The notes under the pieces: model-generated
What the model was told of the DNA's origin: nothing
Seen by the model: the letters and a program-made list of their open reading frames with translations, nothing else
The model's database searches: none
Assembly: GCA_030704615.1 (NCBI GenBank)
Contig: CM060734.1
Coordinates: 49,430,042 to 49,494,041 of the forward strand
Source: Takakia lepidozioides
Lineage: Eukaryota > Streptophyta > Takakiopsida > Takakiales > Takakiaceae
Direction: 5' to 3'
DNA length: 64,000 bases
Position numbers and translations under genes: made by a program
Part shown: positions 47,236 through 58,239 of the stretch, piece after piece
Layout: each line of letters begins with the position of its first letter
Numbering within the stretch: the stretch's first letter is position 1

Positions 47236-47630
47236 ATTACACTAACGGATCCCTCGCCAAACCTAATGCAGGGTATAGAATCTATCACGCTGGCACCAGT
47301 CAAGGCGTTGCCCTCAGACTCCCTGGCCCTGCCACTATCCTCCGGGCTGAACTCATGGCCATTTATGACGCCCTCTCTCTACTTGACACCTCCCCGCCCC
47401 CCCCCACACTACATCTTCACCAACAGCCTTACCTCACTATTCCTCATCCGCAACCACATCTCCCACCCCTCTGCCCATCATCATCACCCCGACCGCAACC
47501 TCATTGCCACTATTGTCCAGAGGGCCATCTCCCTAGGCCACCCAGTCCATATACTCAAAGTCCGTTCGCATACTGGCATCCATGGTAATGAAGAAGTAGA
47601 CCTACTCGCCCAACTTGGCGCCTCCCAACC
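47236..47630 (+). pseudogene. RNase H domain of the non-LTR element
   Basis: HYTNGSLAKPNAGY (first strand, catalytic D replaced by N), ILRAELMAIYDAL (glutamate kept), then after a frameshift in a nine-base C run at 47,397-47,405, YIFTNSLTSLFLI (second D also N) and KVRSHTGIHGNEEVDLLA (histidine loop and final D kept). The order and spacing are those of RNase H1-type domains. Confidence 0.75.
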
Positions 47631-48577
47631 CATAGTTGAACCCTCGAATGACCCTATTCACATCGCCCACACCCATCCCTTCTAGTTCATACACCCCGTT
47701 CCGGACCCCCCTAGTCCGAAACCTCCTGACCACTCTGACCAAAGAAGCAAATAGACAAGCGGCAACCTCTATCAGCCATACCAAAGTACACAACTCAATC
47801 CAATGTACTGCACCATAAACTCTCCAATCATTTCTGGCTAACCAAAGCCACCACCGACGCACAAATCCGACAAACACTCAAATTCCGATATGCCCAATAC
47901 ATGGGCCACTAGTGCAAACACATCTTCTGGCCACATCTGTTCCCATCCCCATACTGCCCGTTATGTATAACCACCCACCAAGCTCGTGACACTTGGTCAC
48001 ATCTCCTTAGCCAATGTACACACCCAGTTATACATGGCTTGCATATCACGCGTCATAACCAGGAAGTTTGGCACCTCCACAAGCTCTTTCTAAATCATGC
48101 TGAAACCCGTTGGTTCTCGCTCATGAATGCAGGCACCTACCAGGGACGGCCACCCGACCACACAGTACCACCATGGCTACTACCATGCATATGTACCCGA
48201 TCACCATGCTCATGCCCCGCTCGACTTTGCCCGGAGATACTCCTCGTCCAAGATCTACCTATCGACACTTTACCCCCCACCTCACCATCCCCACAACTCA
48301 CCATCCATTTCATTGAATTCACATTTTGCCATAAAAGAAATCCATCTCACGGCACTCCGTTTACTCACAGCTATTATCACCAACAAACGCCAACTGGAAT
48401 CCGGCACTTCAAACGCACCTTAGGTCCCCCAAGATACCCCTGGGTACCCTCGCTCCCTCTATTCTTAGCGGTCACCTGATGTCCACCTGGACACTTTTTT
48501 GTTATAGGGCCCACCTCCGAAAGGGGGCAGTAGCCGCAAGGTGAAGGGCCTCTTAGTTACGCCGGCCTCGGCCAGAG

Positions 48578-48602
48578 TCTTCTCTCTCTCTCTCTCTCTT
48601 CT
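48578..48602. repeat. TC microsatellite
   Basis: A run of TC dinucleotides separates the non-LTR element's 3' end from the LTR remnant of the neighbouring gypsy element. Confidence 0.8.
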
Positions 48603-48748
48603 TGATGGAGAAGTTTCCTTAAACAAAGGACGTATCTTGATGGAGAAGTTTCCTAAAAAAGAAGCTTCATGAGCAGTTCCCTTATGGTAAGGTAACTTTT
48701 GGTAACATGATAACATGGTAACTTCTGGTATTTACTCCTGGTAAGTTC
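48603..48748 (-). repeat. gypsy element 2, 3' LTR remnant
   Basis: Shares with 52,865-53,091, in the same orientation, the words 'TCTTGATGGAGAAGTTTCC' (twice), 'GAAGCTTC.TGAGCAGTT' and 'AACTTCTGGTATTTACTCC'. The copy is shorter and cut at the TC run. The pol frame ends within the shared stretch. Confidence 0.6.
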
Positions 48749-51700
48749 CTCTCCCTGGAATATTCGATGGATGATACAACTCCAATAATGAAACATGATG
48801 GATGCGCATACTTCGTGGGAGTTCAAGCCGAAACCTGACCGGATTTATTTGTCGAATAATTTTGAATGGTCCCAGGCGTTGATAATCCAACTTCCTTGAT
48901 GGTCGCGAGGTTTGTATGTCATGTCGAAGAAGCCGCACTCGATCTCCGACCTTGAACTGGGGTTGGAGTTGGCGATGTTGATCTGCATACTCCTTGTATT
49001 GTTTTTGAGCTTCTGTGAGGTGGAATGTAAGCTCCTTGTGAATCGTACCAAGATGAGTAACAAGGTTTTCTGCAGCAGGGCTTCCAACAGTCTTCATGTG
49101 GAAAAGGTTTGCTCGAGGATGATGACCATAATTGGAGAAAAATGGAGTTTGTGTGATCGAAAAATGTATAGTGTTGTTGTAGGCAAACTCAGCCAATGAC
49201 AGAAGGTCCGTCTAATTATCTTGGTGATAATTTATCGTACAACGAAGATACTGCTCCAAAATCTGGTTTACGCGTTCGGTTTGACCATCAGTCTGTGGAT
49301 GATTAGCTGTATAGAGGTTGATCTTAGTATCCAATATGTGAAATAATCTCTTCCATAAATTTGATATGAACTGTGGTCCTCGATCAGCTACGATGTCCTT
49401 CGGGAGTCCATGAATGCGGTATATATTATTGAGGAAAAGTTTTGCAGTTTCATCGTCGGTAATCGTCTTATTACATGGAATGAAATGTGTCATCTTTGTA
49501 AAACGATCTACAATAACAAGGATTGAATCGGTGGTCTTGGAAATTGGAAGGTCCGTACGACCATGGACCATTGAAAATGGGTAATGGTTGAAGAATGTCA
49601 TAAGGTCGATGTCGTGGTCCCTTCGCTCTAGCACATGTGTCGCATGACTTTATAAATTCTTTCACGAGTTTCCACATCTGTGGCCACCAATAGTCCATGG
49701 ATATCAATTCCATTGTTTTGTTGAAGCGGAAATGTCTTGGAGCCGGAAGATCATGACATGTTTGAATAATTCGCAGTCGTGTAGGTCCTAGAGGTACATA
49801 GAGAAGTCCCTTGAAGTAAAGTAAGTCATCTTTAAATTCGAAGTCGTTTGTAACATGTGGGTTGTCTCGAGGTTGATTTAGTTGACTTCGTAGTGTCGTA
49901 GCAAATTGGTCGCTCTTCAGTGCTTCTTGAATCTCTTTTATGATCTCTATATCGTCATAGGTGGACATGGATAACATATTCAATTGGAGATTTACTGGTT
50001 TCAAGATGATGGATTTATGTTGGTCAAAAGTTGCATCCCCTTCTTTTGGCACAAGATACGATCGTCGAGAAAGAGCATTTGGTTTTCCTTGAAGATGTCC
50101 GGGACGGCAGGTAATAACAAAATCAAACCTTGCTAGTGATATACTCCATCTCGCTTGACGTCGATTCAAAACACGAGCACTCATAAAATACTCGAGGTTT
50201 TTATGGTCGGTATAGACAGTGACCTGATGTTTAACTCCCTCCAATAGATGGCGCCACTCCTCAAAAACATCGATAATTGCTAGAAGTTCTTTGTCATGGA
50301 TTTCATAATTGATCTAAGCAGCGGAAAATTTGCGAGAACGAAAACCAACAGGGTGGAGTCCGCCATCTATACCGTATTGAGAAAGTACCGCGCTAGGTAC
50401 AAAGTCCGATGCATCTGCTTCCAAAAATAATGGTTTAGATGGGTCTACATGTACCAGTATTGGAGCCGTTGTAAATGTCTGCTTCAACCTTTCAAATGAT
50501 TGGTCAGCTTTCTCGTCCCATACAAATTTGTCCTTCCATGTGAGTCGTGTCAATGGTGTAGTAATTTTGGAGTAGTCTTTGATGAAGATTCTATAGAAAT
50601 TTGTAAATCCCAGAAAATATTGTACATCTCGGACCGAAGTTGGTTTAATCCACTCGATGACGGTTTGTATTTTCTTCTGATCCATAAAAACGCCTTTGTC
50701 GGAAATAATGTAGCCAAGAAATTTGACCTCAGATTGATGGAAAAGACATTTTTCCAACTTGGTATATAGTCCTCTTTCTCTTAATTTATCAAGGACAAGG
50801 CATACATGGCGGCCATGTTCTTCTTCATTCTGTGAAAATATCAAAATGTCGTCCAAATAGATGACTTTGTAGTCATTTAAAAATTCTCGAAAGATGTCAT
50901 TCATCCTATGTTGGAAAATTGCTGGAGCATTTGTAAGACCGAAAGGCATAACACTGTATTCAAAATGTCCATACCTTATTCGAAAAGTTGTTTTCCATTC
51001 GTCTCCTTTTTTTATTTGTACAAGGTTATAAGCTCTTCTCAAGTCAATTTTGGTGAAAATCTTCGCTCGTCCCAGTTGGTCGAGAAGCCTAGAAATCAGC
51101 GGCAACGGATAACGATTCTTTTGTGACTTTGTTGAGACCGAGATAGTCCACCCACATACGTAATGATCCATCCTTTTTTTTCACAAACAAGATAGGCGCC
51201 CCCGTAGGTGATTTTGAATGTCGGATGAAGTTCTTCGACAAATTTTCATCAATGTACTCGCGTAATGCAGTCAACTCCGTCTGGGATAAGTTATAGATTG
51301 GGCCGAATGGTGGTTGGGCTTCTTCTTGTAACTCAATTGCACAGTCATAAGGTCAATGTTTTGACAATATGTCTGCATTTTTCTTTTCGAAGACATCATT
51401 GAAATCTTGATATTGAGTGGGTAATGTCGAAGTACATTTGTCTGTTGTGGTCTTGATCGGAGTCACATAAAGTGCAAATGTCGCATCCTTTTTTGTAGCT
51501 CTCATGAAAGCTCTAGCTCCAAGGACCAGGGGTTGAATACCTTTGATATTTCTACATTTTTGTCTTGCAGAAATTTTTCGCGATCGCCAGTCGATGTCAG
51601 GATTGTGAAGTATGAACCAAAGAAGTCCAATGATCACAAGATTCGTTGGAGACTGGATGATGTTGAAAACAATATGTGATGCTTGATCTTCAAGCTTCAC
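48732..51700 (-). pseudogene. gypsy element 2 pol (protease to integrase)
   Basis: Minus-strand Ty3/gypsy pol in several frames: RT 51,274-50,314 ([49 protein letters not shown] intact), RNase H 50,310-50,000 (LEADASDF, VYTDHKNLEYF), integrase zinc-binding and core (YWWPQMWKLVKEFIKSCDTC, VADRGPQF, NHPQTDGQTERVN) and a C-terminal region (FKVGDRVRLL, HVSLLELYHPS) ending at 48,732. A stop just after KFSAA and shifts near 49.5 and 51.1 kb disrupt it. No chromodomain follows. Confidence 0.9.
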
Positions 51701-51733
51701 TTCAAGTGGTCGAGTTTCATGGTCAACATTTCC

Positions 51734-52865
51734 TTATGCTAACGGTCGTCCATCAATGACTTCAACGGGGGCCGAGAGTTTCTTCTTTACGAGCGTTAAA
51801 TTGTGTTGCTTTGCAAAGTTTTTGTCAATAAAACATGCTGAAGCCCCCAAGTCCAAAATACTTCTACGGAGATATCTCGATTTTGCACTCTGATTTTTAC
51901 TGAAACTATGAAGCAAGGTGCAAGGTCTGGAGGTAGAAAGAGACATTTTTTTGGTAAGGAATTTGTGGTGTCCAACCGCATGGTCCCTACTGTGACTGGA
52001 CATCTTCGTTTTCCGACCTCCTCGTATTGAATACTTGAGTTGCGCCCCGAGCTTTGAATCTTTTCTTGTTGGGGCAGTTTAATGCTATGTAATCTTCTTC
52101 TCCGCAATAGAGGCATAATCCATTCAAGCGCCGTCTTTGTTTTTATTGTGGTGTCAACGGCTTGAATCGGACAGCATCAATCTGCATAGGATCACTACCG
52201 GATGTCTGATGGATCGTTGTATTTGGTGTTGTAGTAGCAGCGGCCTGATGCGTCGTCGACCATCCAGATCGCTTCTCTTGACGTCTTTCGAACAAACGAT
52301 TATCGCATGCAATGTCTTGGGTGATGAATTCGCTTAGTGTGCTCACGTTTGGCATTGTCAGCAACAAATCTTTTATATCCTCTTTTAGCCCACATCGAAA
52401 CTGACTAATGAGACTCTTCTCATTCCAATCGAGGTCGCATGCAAGTTGTCGAAATTTGGCAGCATAAACGGAAGCAGGCGTGCTCTTTGTCGAAGATTTC
52501 GCATTTTTGTTTCTGCAATTCTCTCCCTATCATTTTTTCCAAACGTTGCAGTGAACTCGGACATGAATGCTTCAAAATTGTATAGTAAATGCGAGTTTTT
52601 TTCTAATAGTGATGCAAACCAAGATAAGGCAGTGCCTAATAGAAGGGTGCCCACGAATCCCACTTGAATACTTTCATCGGGGTAGCGTTGTGGATTTAGT
52701 CGTAGGAACAGTCGTATTTGTTAAATAAAACCGCGAAATCTTGATCTTGTCCCATCAAATTTCTCGGGCATGTTGATCTTTGGTTCTCTCATAATCTGTT
52801 GAAGAGGAACCGTTGCAGAAAGAGCTGTTGCAGTAGAGACTCGTATGGTTGAAGATCCATTGTTA
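51734..52865 (-). pseudogene. gypsy element 2 gag and protease
   Basis: From right to left: a gag start with PEKFDGTRSRF-like text near 52,770, then TALSWFASLLEKN, NFEAFMSEFTATFGK, a CCHC-like knuckle near 52,110-52,080, and a protease with RRSILDLGASACFIDKNFAK (LDLGAS in place of the DSGAS/DTGAS box). Frames are broken at several points. Confidence 0.75.
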
Positions 52866-53091
52866 AACAAAGGTTTCTTGATGGAGAAGTTTCATTAAAC
52901 AAAAGGAGGTATCTTGATGGAGAAGTTTCCTCCAAATGAAGCTTCCTGAGCAGTTTCCCAAATTACTCTCGGTAATTTGATAAACTCTCGGTATCTTGGT
53001 AACTTATGGTAACTCATGGTAGATCATGATAGATCACGATAACTTTTGATAACTTGGTAACTTCTGGTATTTACTCCTGGTAAGTTCCTTT
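52865..53091 (-). repeat. gypsy element 2, 5' LTR remnant
   Basis: Longer partner of 48,603-48,748, with tandem 'GATGGAGAAGTTTC' and many short 'GGTAAC/TGATAAC' words. Its right edge abuts LINE-like sequence at about 53,100. TG...CA ends could not be fixed. Confidence 0.55.
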
Positions 53092-53106
53092 GGGCTATGT
53101 CCGTGA

Positions 53107-53194
53107 CATGTTTCTGAAGTCTCTCCATCTACGATCTCTGGATACAGATTTCAGGCTCGTGAACTTTCTGGCAGCCTCTCCCTCACTAGCTCAG
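53107..53194 (+). mobile_element. LINE C, displaced upstream piece
   Basis: An open frame of 29 codons ends at the LTR edge and, if the LTR element and one CTGAG are ignored and the orientation is corrected, continues in frame into LINE C at 42,367 downward. The combined spacing fits the stretch before the zf-RVT region in LINE A. Confidence 0.5.
53190..53194 (-). repeat. target-site duplication, right copy (CTGAG on minus)
   Basis: Plus strand CTCAG, minus strand CTGAG, directly after the CA end of the inverted LTR. Confidence 0.7.
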
Positions 53195-53918
53195 TGTCGC
53201 ACACCTCACTTCGGTAAGCTCTTCTTCAAGTCATAGTTACTCGCTTTGATGCGCGCGCCTAACTCCCAACCTGGCCGTCGGGCCAACTCGGAGCTTCGGC
53301 TGCTTACCGGGGCACAACGGTCCCCCTTTCTTCCCCCAACAGACCCTCCACTAATTTGGGCCTAGTGGAAATTCCTTTTGGTAGATGGCAGTCCGGAATA
53401 GCTCCCCACTCCTTGGTCGCTTTCCGGCTCGCTCGCTTACTCACTAGTTTTTGGTCACCAACGGGCTTGCACCGTTCTCAGGGTTACTACTCCCTATATA
53501 TACTTCTGTGATTGTCCGCGGGGGTTTCACAAACAACCATGTCATTTTATGACGAACCACCACGAAGACCCTCGATTCCCGGTGATGAGTCACAGTGAGT
53601 CTTGGCCCACCCACCACGGCCCCATTAGACCGTGGTGAGTCCCAAGACTCCCCATGACTCCCACCACAAGGTCTCCGCCCCATGTGAGTCCTATGCCACC
53701 CCCACTGAGTCCCACTAAGCTACCACCACCCCTTGTGGAGCCACCCCCACCGCAACCCGGTGTGCGGGGCTCCATCTAGTGAGTGCCTCCGCCTCCTTGA
53801 GTGCCTTGGGCACTCAAGGTTACTTCAGCCCCCCGTACCTATTGCTGCCACCGCCCCCACCACAAGGGCAGCCCCTCTGCGTCCCGACCCCCTGCCCTCA
53901 AGGCAAAGGGCCGCGACA
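53195..53918 (-). repeat. Ty3 chromovirus 3' LTR (724 bp, inverted)
   Basis: The reverse-strand copy is the same length as the LTR at 42,373-43,096, with the TATA-like stretch and TG...CA ends preserved. The sequence just upstream in element orientation (GATAGGGGTGTA) is a plausible polypurine tract. Confidence 0.95.
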
Positions 53919-54824
53919 TACACCCCTATCAACAGGGAGTCAATGTCCTCATCGACTTGTCCATTTTGTAGAAACGAACATCCAAGTTATGGCGTCCAAC
54001 ATCAAGGAGTTTGTTTTCCGCACCATGGCGTCCCATGGCAAAGAACCAAACCCCACACTGGACTCTACTCTCCACTAGCTAGTTCGGCCGACTTTCTCCA
54101 AGTCCCGACCAAGGGTGGAGCCTCTCAAGCTCCTCCCAGTGCACTTTTCTTGGCCCACTTCACGGCCAAGGAACGATCATTCCCGAGGATCGAATCGCCT
54201 TACTGCAACAACATTGCTTGCGACCGCTCATTGTGCCGCTTTTGGCATCACCTTGAGCAAAGGTTCACCTTGAACCCTTTTTTACTAGGAAGATAACCTT
54301 GAACCAACCGTGCGCCCCAATCATTACAATTGGGTCCGCCTTGGAATGCTGGCTTGAGGTACGGGAACACGCCGAAGTCGCACTACGACTTCGTCCCGAG
54401 GCTACACGATTAAAGTACGTGAACGGAAGCACGTAGCTTCCGCGTTAACTTGCACTACAAGGCAACCCCCTCGGTAACGCAGTTATAGTACGCGCACGCG
54501 CCAGGTGCGCACTAGCACGTGAACTCCCAAAGAAGGCGCAAATTTCCTTGCCCCCTGGATGGGAGTCACTCGATTTCGGCACTGCACAAACACACGATTA
54601 ATCCAATTTACCTCTCCCACTTTTGTAAGCTAGCATGCATTCTACACACTAGCCAACCATACCATGCATCACCATTCCAAACAAAATAGGAGGCGCAACA
54701 TTTGGGAACCATTTCATTTATAATAAAATTTGTACAACACAAGTTTTTGCAATCGGATTCCTAAGCTAACTAAGCCGGGCTAAGCATGCATTTCCTTCCC
54801 CACGATCCAAGGTTGATATCCCCA
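53919..54824 (-). mobile_element. chromovirus 3' untranslated region
   Basis: Lies between the chromodomain stop and the 3' LTR. No coding frame of the element is present. Plus-strand frames here are shadows. Confidence 0.6.
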
Positions 54825-56135
54825 TCAACGCTTCTTCCGCTTTTGAGATCGCCCTTCGAAAGCTACAACCGCCTCGGATGCGTTTCCCATTTCTGAGGCA
54901 CGAACCCAAGATGTCTCCACATGATGATAGCCCTTCCATTTCACGAGATACTCCGTTTCTCGATTCTTTAACCTCCTCGACTTAAGCACTGTCTCCACCT
55001 CGTACTCGGGTTCATTTTCATGATCCAACAGTACAGGTGGCGGATGCAACACTTGATGCCGATTTGGACGCGCTTCATCTTTGAAGTAAAGGCTTCAAAA
55101 AGGAGACGTGGAATACCGGATGCACCTTGCTGTTTGCTGGCAGCTCCAATTCATACACATCCTCATTCATAACATTCCGGATGCGAAAGGGTCCCGCATA
55201 CGGAGGTACAAACTTCGGACTCACTTCCGGAGGTAGTCGAAAATTCTTGATATTCAACATACCTCCGTGCCTACCTCAAACTTGACTTCCCTCCGCTTCC
55301 GATTTGTCTGCCGTTCATACCGTTTCCTAGCTTTGGCGATGTTGTACTTTGCGAGCTTTAACAAGCGCTCGCGTTCCTCCAACACCGCTGCTGTTGCCGG
55401 TTCCTCAACGTCTTGGGCAGCCCAACTTGTCGGCACTAGAGGTGCTTTTCCATAGACCAATACGAAAGGGGAAACACCCGTTGCGGAATGTTTTGTGTTA
55501 TTATAACAGAACTCTGTCGCGTCCAAGTGCTCCACCTAGTCCGATTGGTCCGCCGACACGTAATTCCGCAAGATCTGCTTCTCCACGGAATTCACCCTTT
55601 TCGTTTGGCCGTCTGTCGTAGGTCGGAAGGCGGTGCCCATCTTGAGCCTTGTCCCCATCTTCTTCCAAAGTGCCCTCCAAAATTTACTCGTAAACTTTGG
55701 ATCCCGGTCCGAGACAATATCCTTCGGGAGTCCATGATGCTTGAAGACGTGGGCGAAGTAAAGTCGCCCCGTCTCCTGTGCCGTTGTCGTCTCCTTGGTG
55801 GGGATGAAATGGCCCATTTTACTGAACCTATCCACCACCACCATGATTGCATCGAATCCTTTTGACATAGGCATAGCAGTCATAAAATCCATCGAGACAT
55901 TTTCCCAAGACCCCTCTGGAATCGGCAAGGGTTGTAACAGCCCCGCTTGCTTTTTGTACTCGCTCCGGTTTTGTTGGCATGTGGTGCATGTCTTGACATA
56001 CTCCTCCCTCAGTTTGGGCCAGAAATACTCTTTCTTCAAGAGTGCCACGGTGCGCTTGGCTCCGTCATGGCCCGCAAGCGGGCCATCATGACATTCTCTC
56101 AAGAGACTATCTCTGATCCCTCCCTTTGGCACGTA
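54825..56135 (-). pseudogene. chromovirus integrase with C-terminal chromodomain
   Basis: Minus strand: zinc-binding H-H-C-C region (CHDGPLAGHDGAKRT, CTTCQQNRSEYKK), core with MDFMTAMP, IVSDRDPKFTSKFW and TDGQTKRVNSVEK, then FCYNNTKHSATGVSPF, a GPFRI..V module and HPVFHVSFLKPLL. Finally comes a chromodomain at 55,052-54,825 (YEVETVLKSRR, TEYLVKWKGYHHVETSWV). The D,D,E triad is present. Short frame breaks occur near 55,530 and 55,070. Confidence 0.9.
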
Positions 56136-56990
56136 GAGACGTTTTTGCTTATACCGGAGCAGTGTAAGTGGAACTGCGATTTAACTCCCATCCTCAAGTC
56201 CCGCATCACGGACTTCGCCATCTCATCTTTCCGGTAAGCTTTCCAGATGTTCCTTTGGAGCGCCGTCTCGCCCCTGTACACCAACATAAGCTGCTGCTTT
56301 CTACTTAAAGCATCGGCCACCACATTGTCTTGTCCCGGTTTGTACTGGATATCCACGTCAAAGACCGCCAAAGTATCTTGCCACCTAAGTTGTTTTGGGA
56401 ACAACTTAGGCTGCGTGGCAAAATACTTCACCGTGACATTGTCCGTGAACACCTTCACCGGGTTGGAACCAACATAGTGGCGCCAAAGCTCAAGGCAATG
56501 CACCACCGCGTTCATTTCCTTCTCATGCGTAGGCCACCGTCGCTCTACTTCATTCAGTTTCTTACTTTCGTAAGCCACTGGACGTCCATCCTGCATGAGT
56601 ACACCCCCTATAGCGAAATCCGACGCATCCGTATGAATCTCAAATGGACGGTCGAACTCCGGGATTTTGAGGACTGGAGCTTCCGCCATCCGCTGCTTCA
56701 ACTCGGCAAAAGCTTGACCACAAAAAGTGTTCCATACCCAGACTCTGGATTTACACAGAAGGTCTGACAGCGGCCCCGCGATCTTGGCGAAATTTCTCAC
56801 ATACTTTCGGTAATAGGAGGCGAGTCCTAGGAAGGATCGCACTCCCGGGACCGAAGTCGGAGGTTCCCAGTCCAAGATCGCCCTCACCTTTCTGTCATCC
56901 ATTTTGATCCCATCCTGTGTAATCGCATGCCCTAGGAACTCCACTTTTGTGACCCCGAATTCGCACTTTGAAGCTTTGGCATACAGCTTC
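56136..56990 (-). pseudogene. chromovirus RT C-terminus and RNase H
   Basis: Begins abruptly near 56,990 with LYAKASKCEFGVTKVEFLGH (RT thumb), then SFLGLASYYRKYVRNFAKIA, EIHTDASDFAIGGVL (RNase H first D), VYxxxCLELWRHY-like helix, VFTDNVTVKYFATQ and ADALSRK. The RT fingers and palm with YLDD are missing, and neither half of the element carries them. Confidence 0.9.
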
Positions 56991-58239
56991 CCTCACTAGA
57001 AGAGAAACCGGCTTTTTCCATGGCTCTGCCATCTCACACCTGGCACATTCCACGGCTTTTATCACGGGTCTGTACACTGAGCCAAGGTGTGGGTCTAAAT
57101 ATGCCCTAACTGTGGGGTGTCTCACATGTGGTCCACACCCCAGGCAAGAACGGTGTGAAAACAGCCATGAGCGTGGCAGGGGTTGGCTTAGTTTACATGG
57201 CATGTTACACACATGTGTGAAATGGGAACAAACAATTATTTCCACTGATTGTGGTGTATGGGGAGTTTGAGAATGATGCCCTTGGAAAATGATTATGAAC
57301 TTCATGTTCATGTTTAGAAATCTGCACGATGGGCTATTAGCAAGTGAAGAATACACCCCATTTTCAATCTCATTATGAAGTCTATAATGCCCTTGGAGAA
57401 ATGAGCATGGGGATCGCATTCAAAGGTGGTCCCGTTCCGTTGCAACCTATGACACAACTAGGACAAATAGGCATAGGCATGATTTACACTTTTTGCCACA
57501 AATCACTTGCATCATCCTTACGTTGAACTCCTTGTTTATGTGACATGCTTGGACTTTGTCATCTCACACATCAAAGAAAAAACCAGAATATTTCGAAAAA
57601 ATCCTAACCTAAAAATCCTAACCTAAATTTACTAACAAGTGTTCAAACCAGCGCAATGGTAATATATTTTATTACCATTATCAAATGTTTGTCTACGTGG
57701 TGTTTTGGTTTTCTAGACAAGTCTGGTAGCAGGACTTTAGCCTCTGACCTAGAATGAATCAAAGTGCAAAAGGTTAAAAAGTCAAAAAGTTGCTAATAAG
57801 GTTGCCCATTAGGGTAATCGTGAACACAGAGGAGGGCTGGGACTTGGCGTTTTTTTTTTGTCTCCCTGCGCCACACCATGTAGCCGAGGGATGGAACGCG
57901 ATGATCGCAAGATATGCAGGGGCGTGGGATGGAGGCATTGAGCAAATGATGCAGGAAGGAGGAGAGGAGGAGGAGATGAGACGAGGAGAAGCTCGCAACA
58001 TTCTTGCGAGCTTGCCGTTCTTGGGAGAGTTAGCTTGGCCTTAGCAGGCCGTGTTTCAATCTCTGCCTACTCAGCTACACCGTGGTGGTTCGATCTCACA
58101 GACCAATCCGACATTACCTGACTACAGACACAAGCAGCACACACAAGAGGTCCTTTTGGGTTGATGGTCGGTCAAGTCATGACACAACCTCAAGGACAAT
58201 ATGGTGAGGGCATCTTCTTCTTTGACCTATTTCAGCCTG
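56991..58239. other. noncoding stretch right of the inversion breakpoint
   Basis: AT-rich in places, with no convincing exon. Two short 'AAAATCCTAACCTAA' words occur near 57,600-57,635. This side would have been joined to the non-LTR element (44.8 kb) before the proposed inversion. Confidence 0.35.

Larger units (their letters stand above)
44811..48540 (+). mobile_element. atypical non-LTR retroelement (RT C-terminus to putative endonuclease)
   Basis: A plus-strand coding region of about 3.6 kb in three or more frames with a striking C/A-rich, G-poor sense strand. In order: an RT C-terminal/thumb region (44,811-45,750; IQYSFHVAPFFLSAIKKLD, QLTKRVCGLPTSIPNA, MDHYGIGSSPLIISYA), a chromodomain-like segment (45,907-46,068), a methyltransferase-like segment (46,525-46,990), RNase H (47,236-47,630), a Zn-finger-like CPLC segment with RHNQEVWHLHKL (47,950-48,090) and a possible PD-(D/E)xK segment (48,215-48,330). 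The closest architecture I know is the Dualen/RandI clade. The RT catalytic core is absent because the 5' side is cut off near 44.8 kb. Frameshifts lie near 45.7, 47.4 and 47.7-48.0 kb, so it is inactive. Confidence 0.6.

Noticed and set aside
57590-57640. CCTAACCTAA words that resemble telomere repeat
   Set aside because: Only two short copies in an AT-rich context and not the plant CCCTAAA unit in tandem, so not an interstitial telomere.
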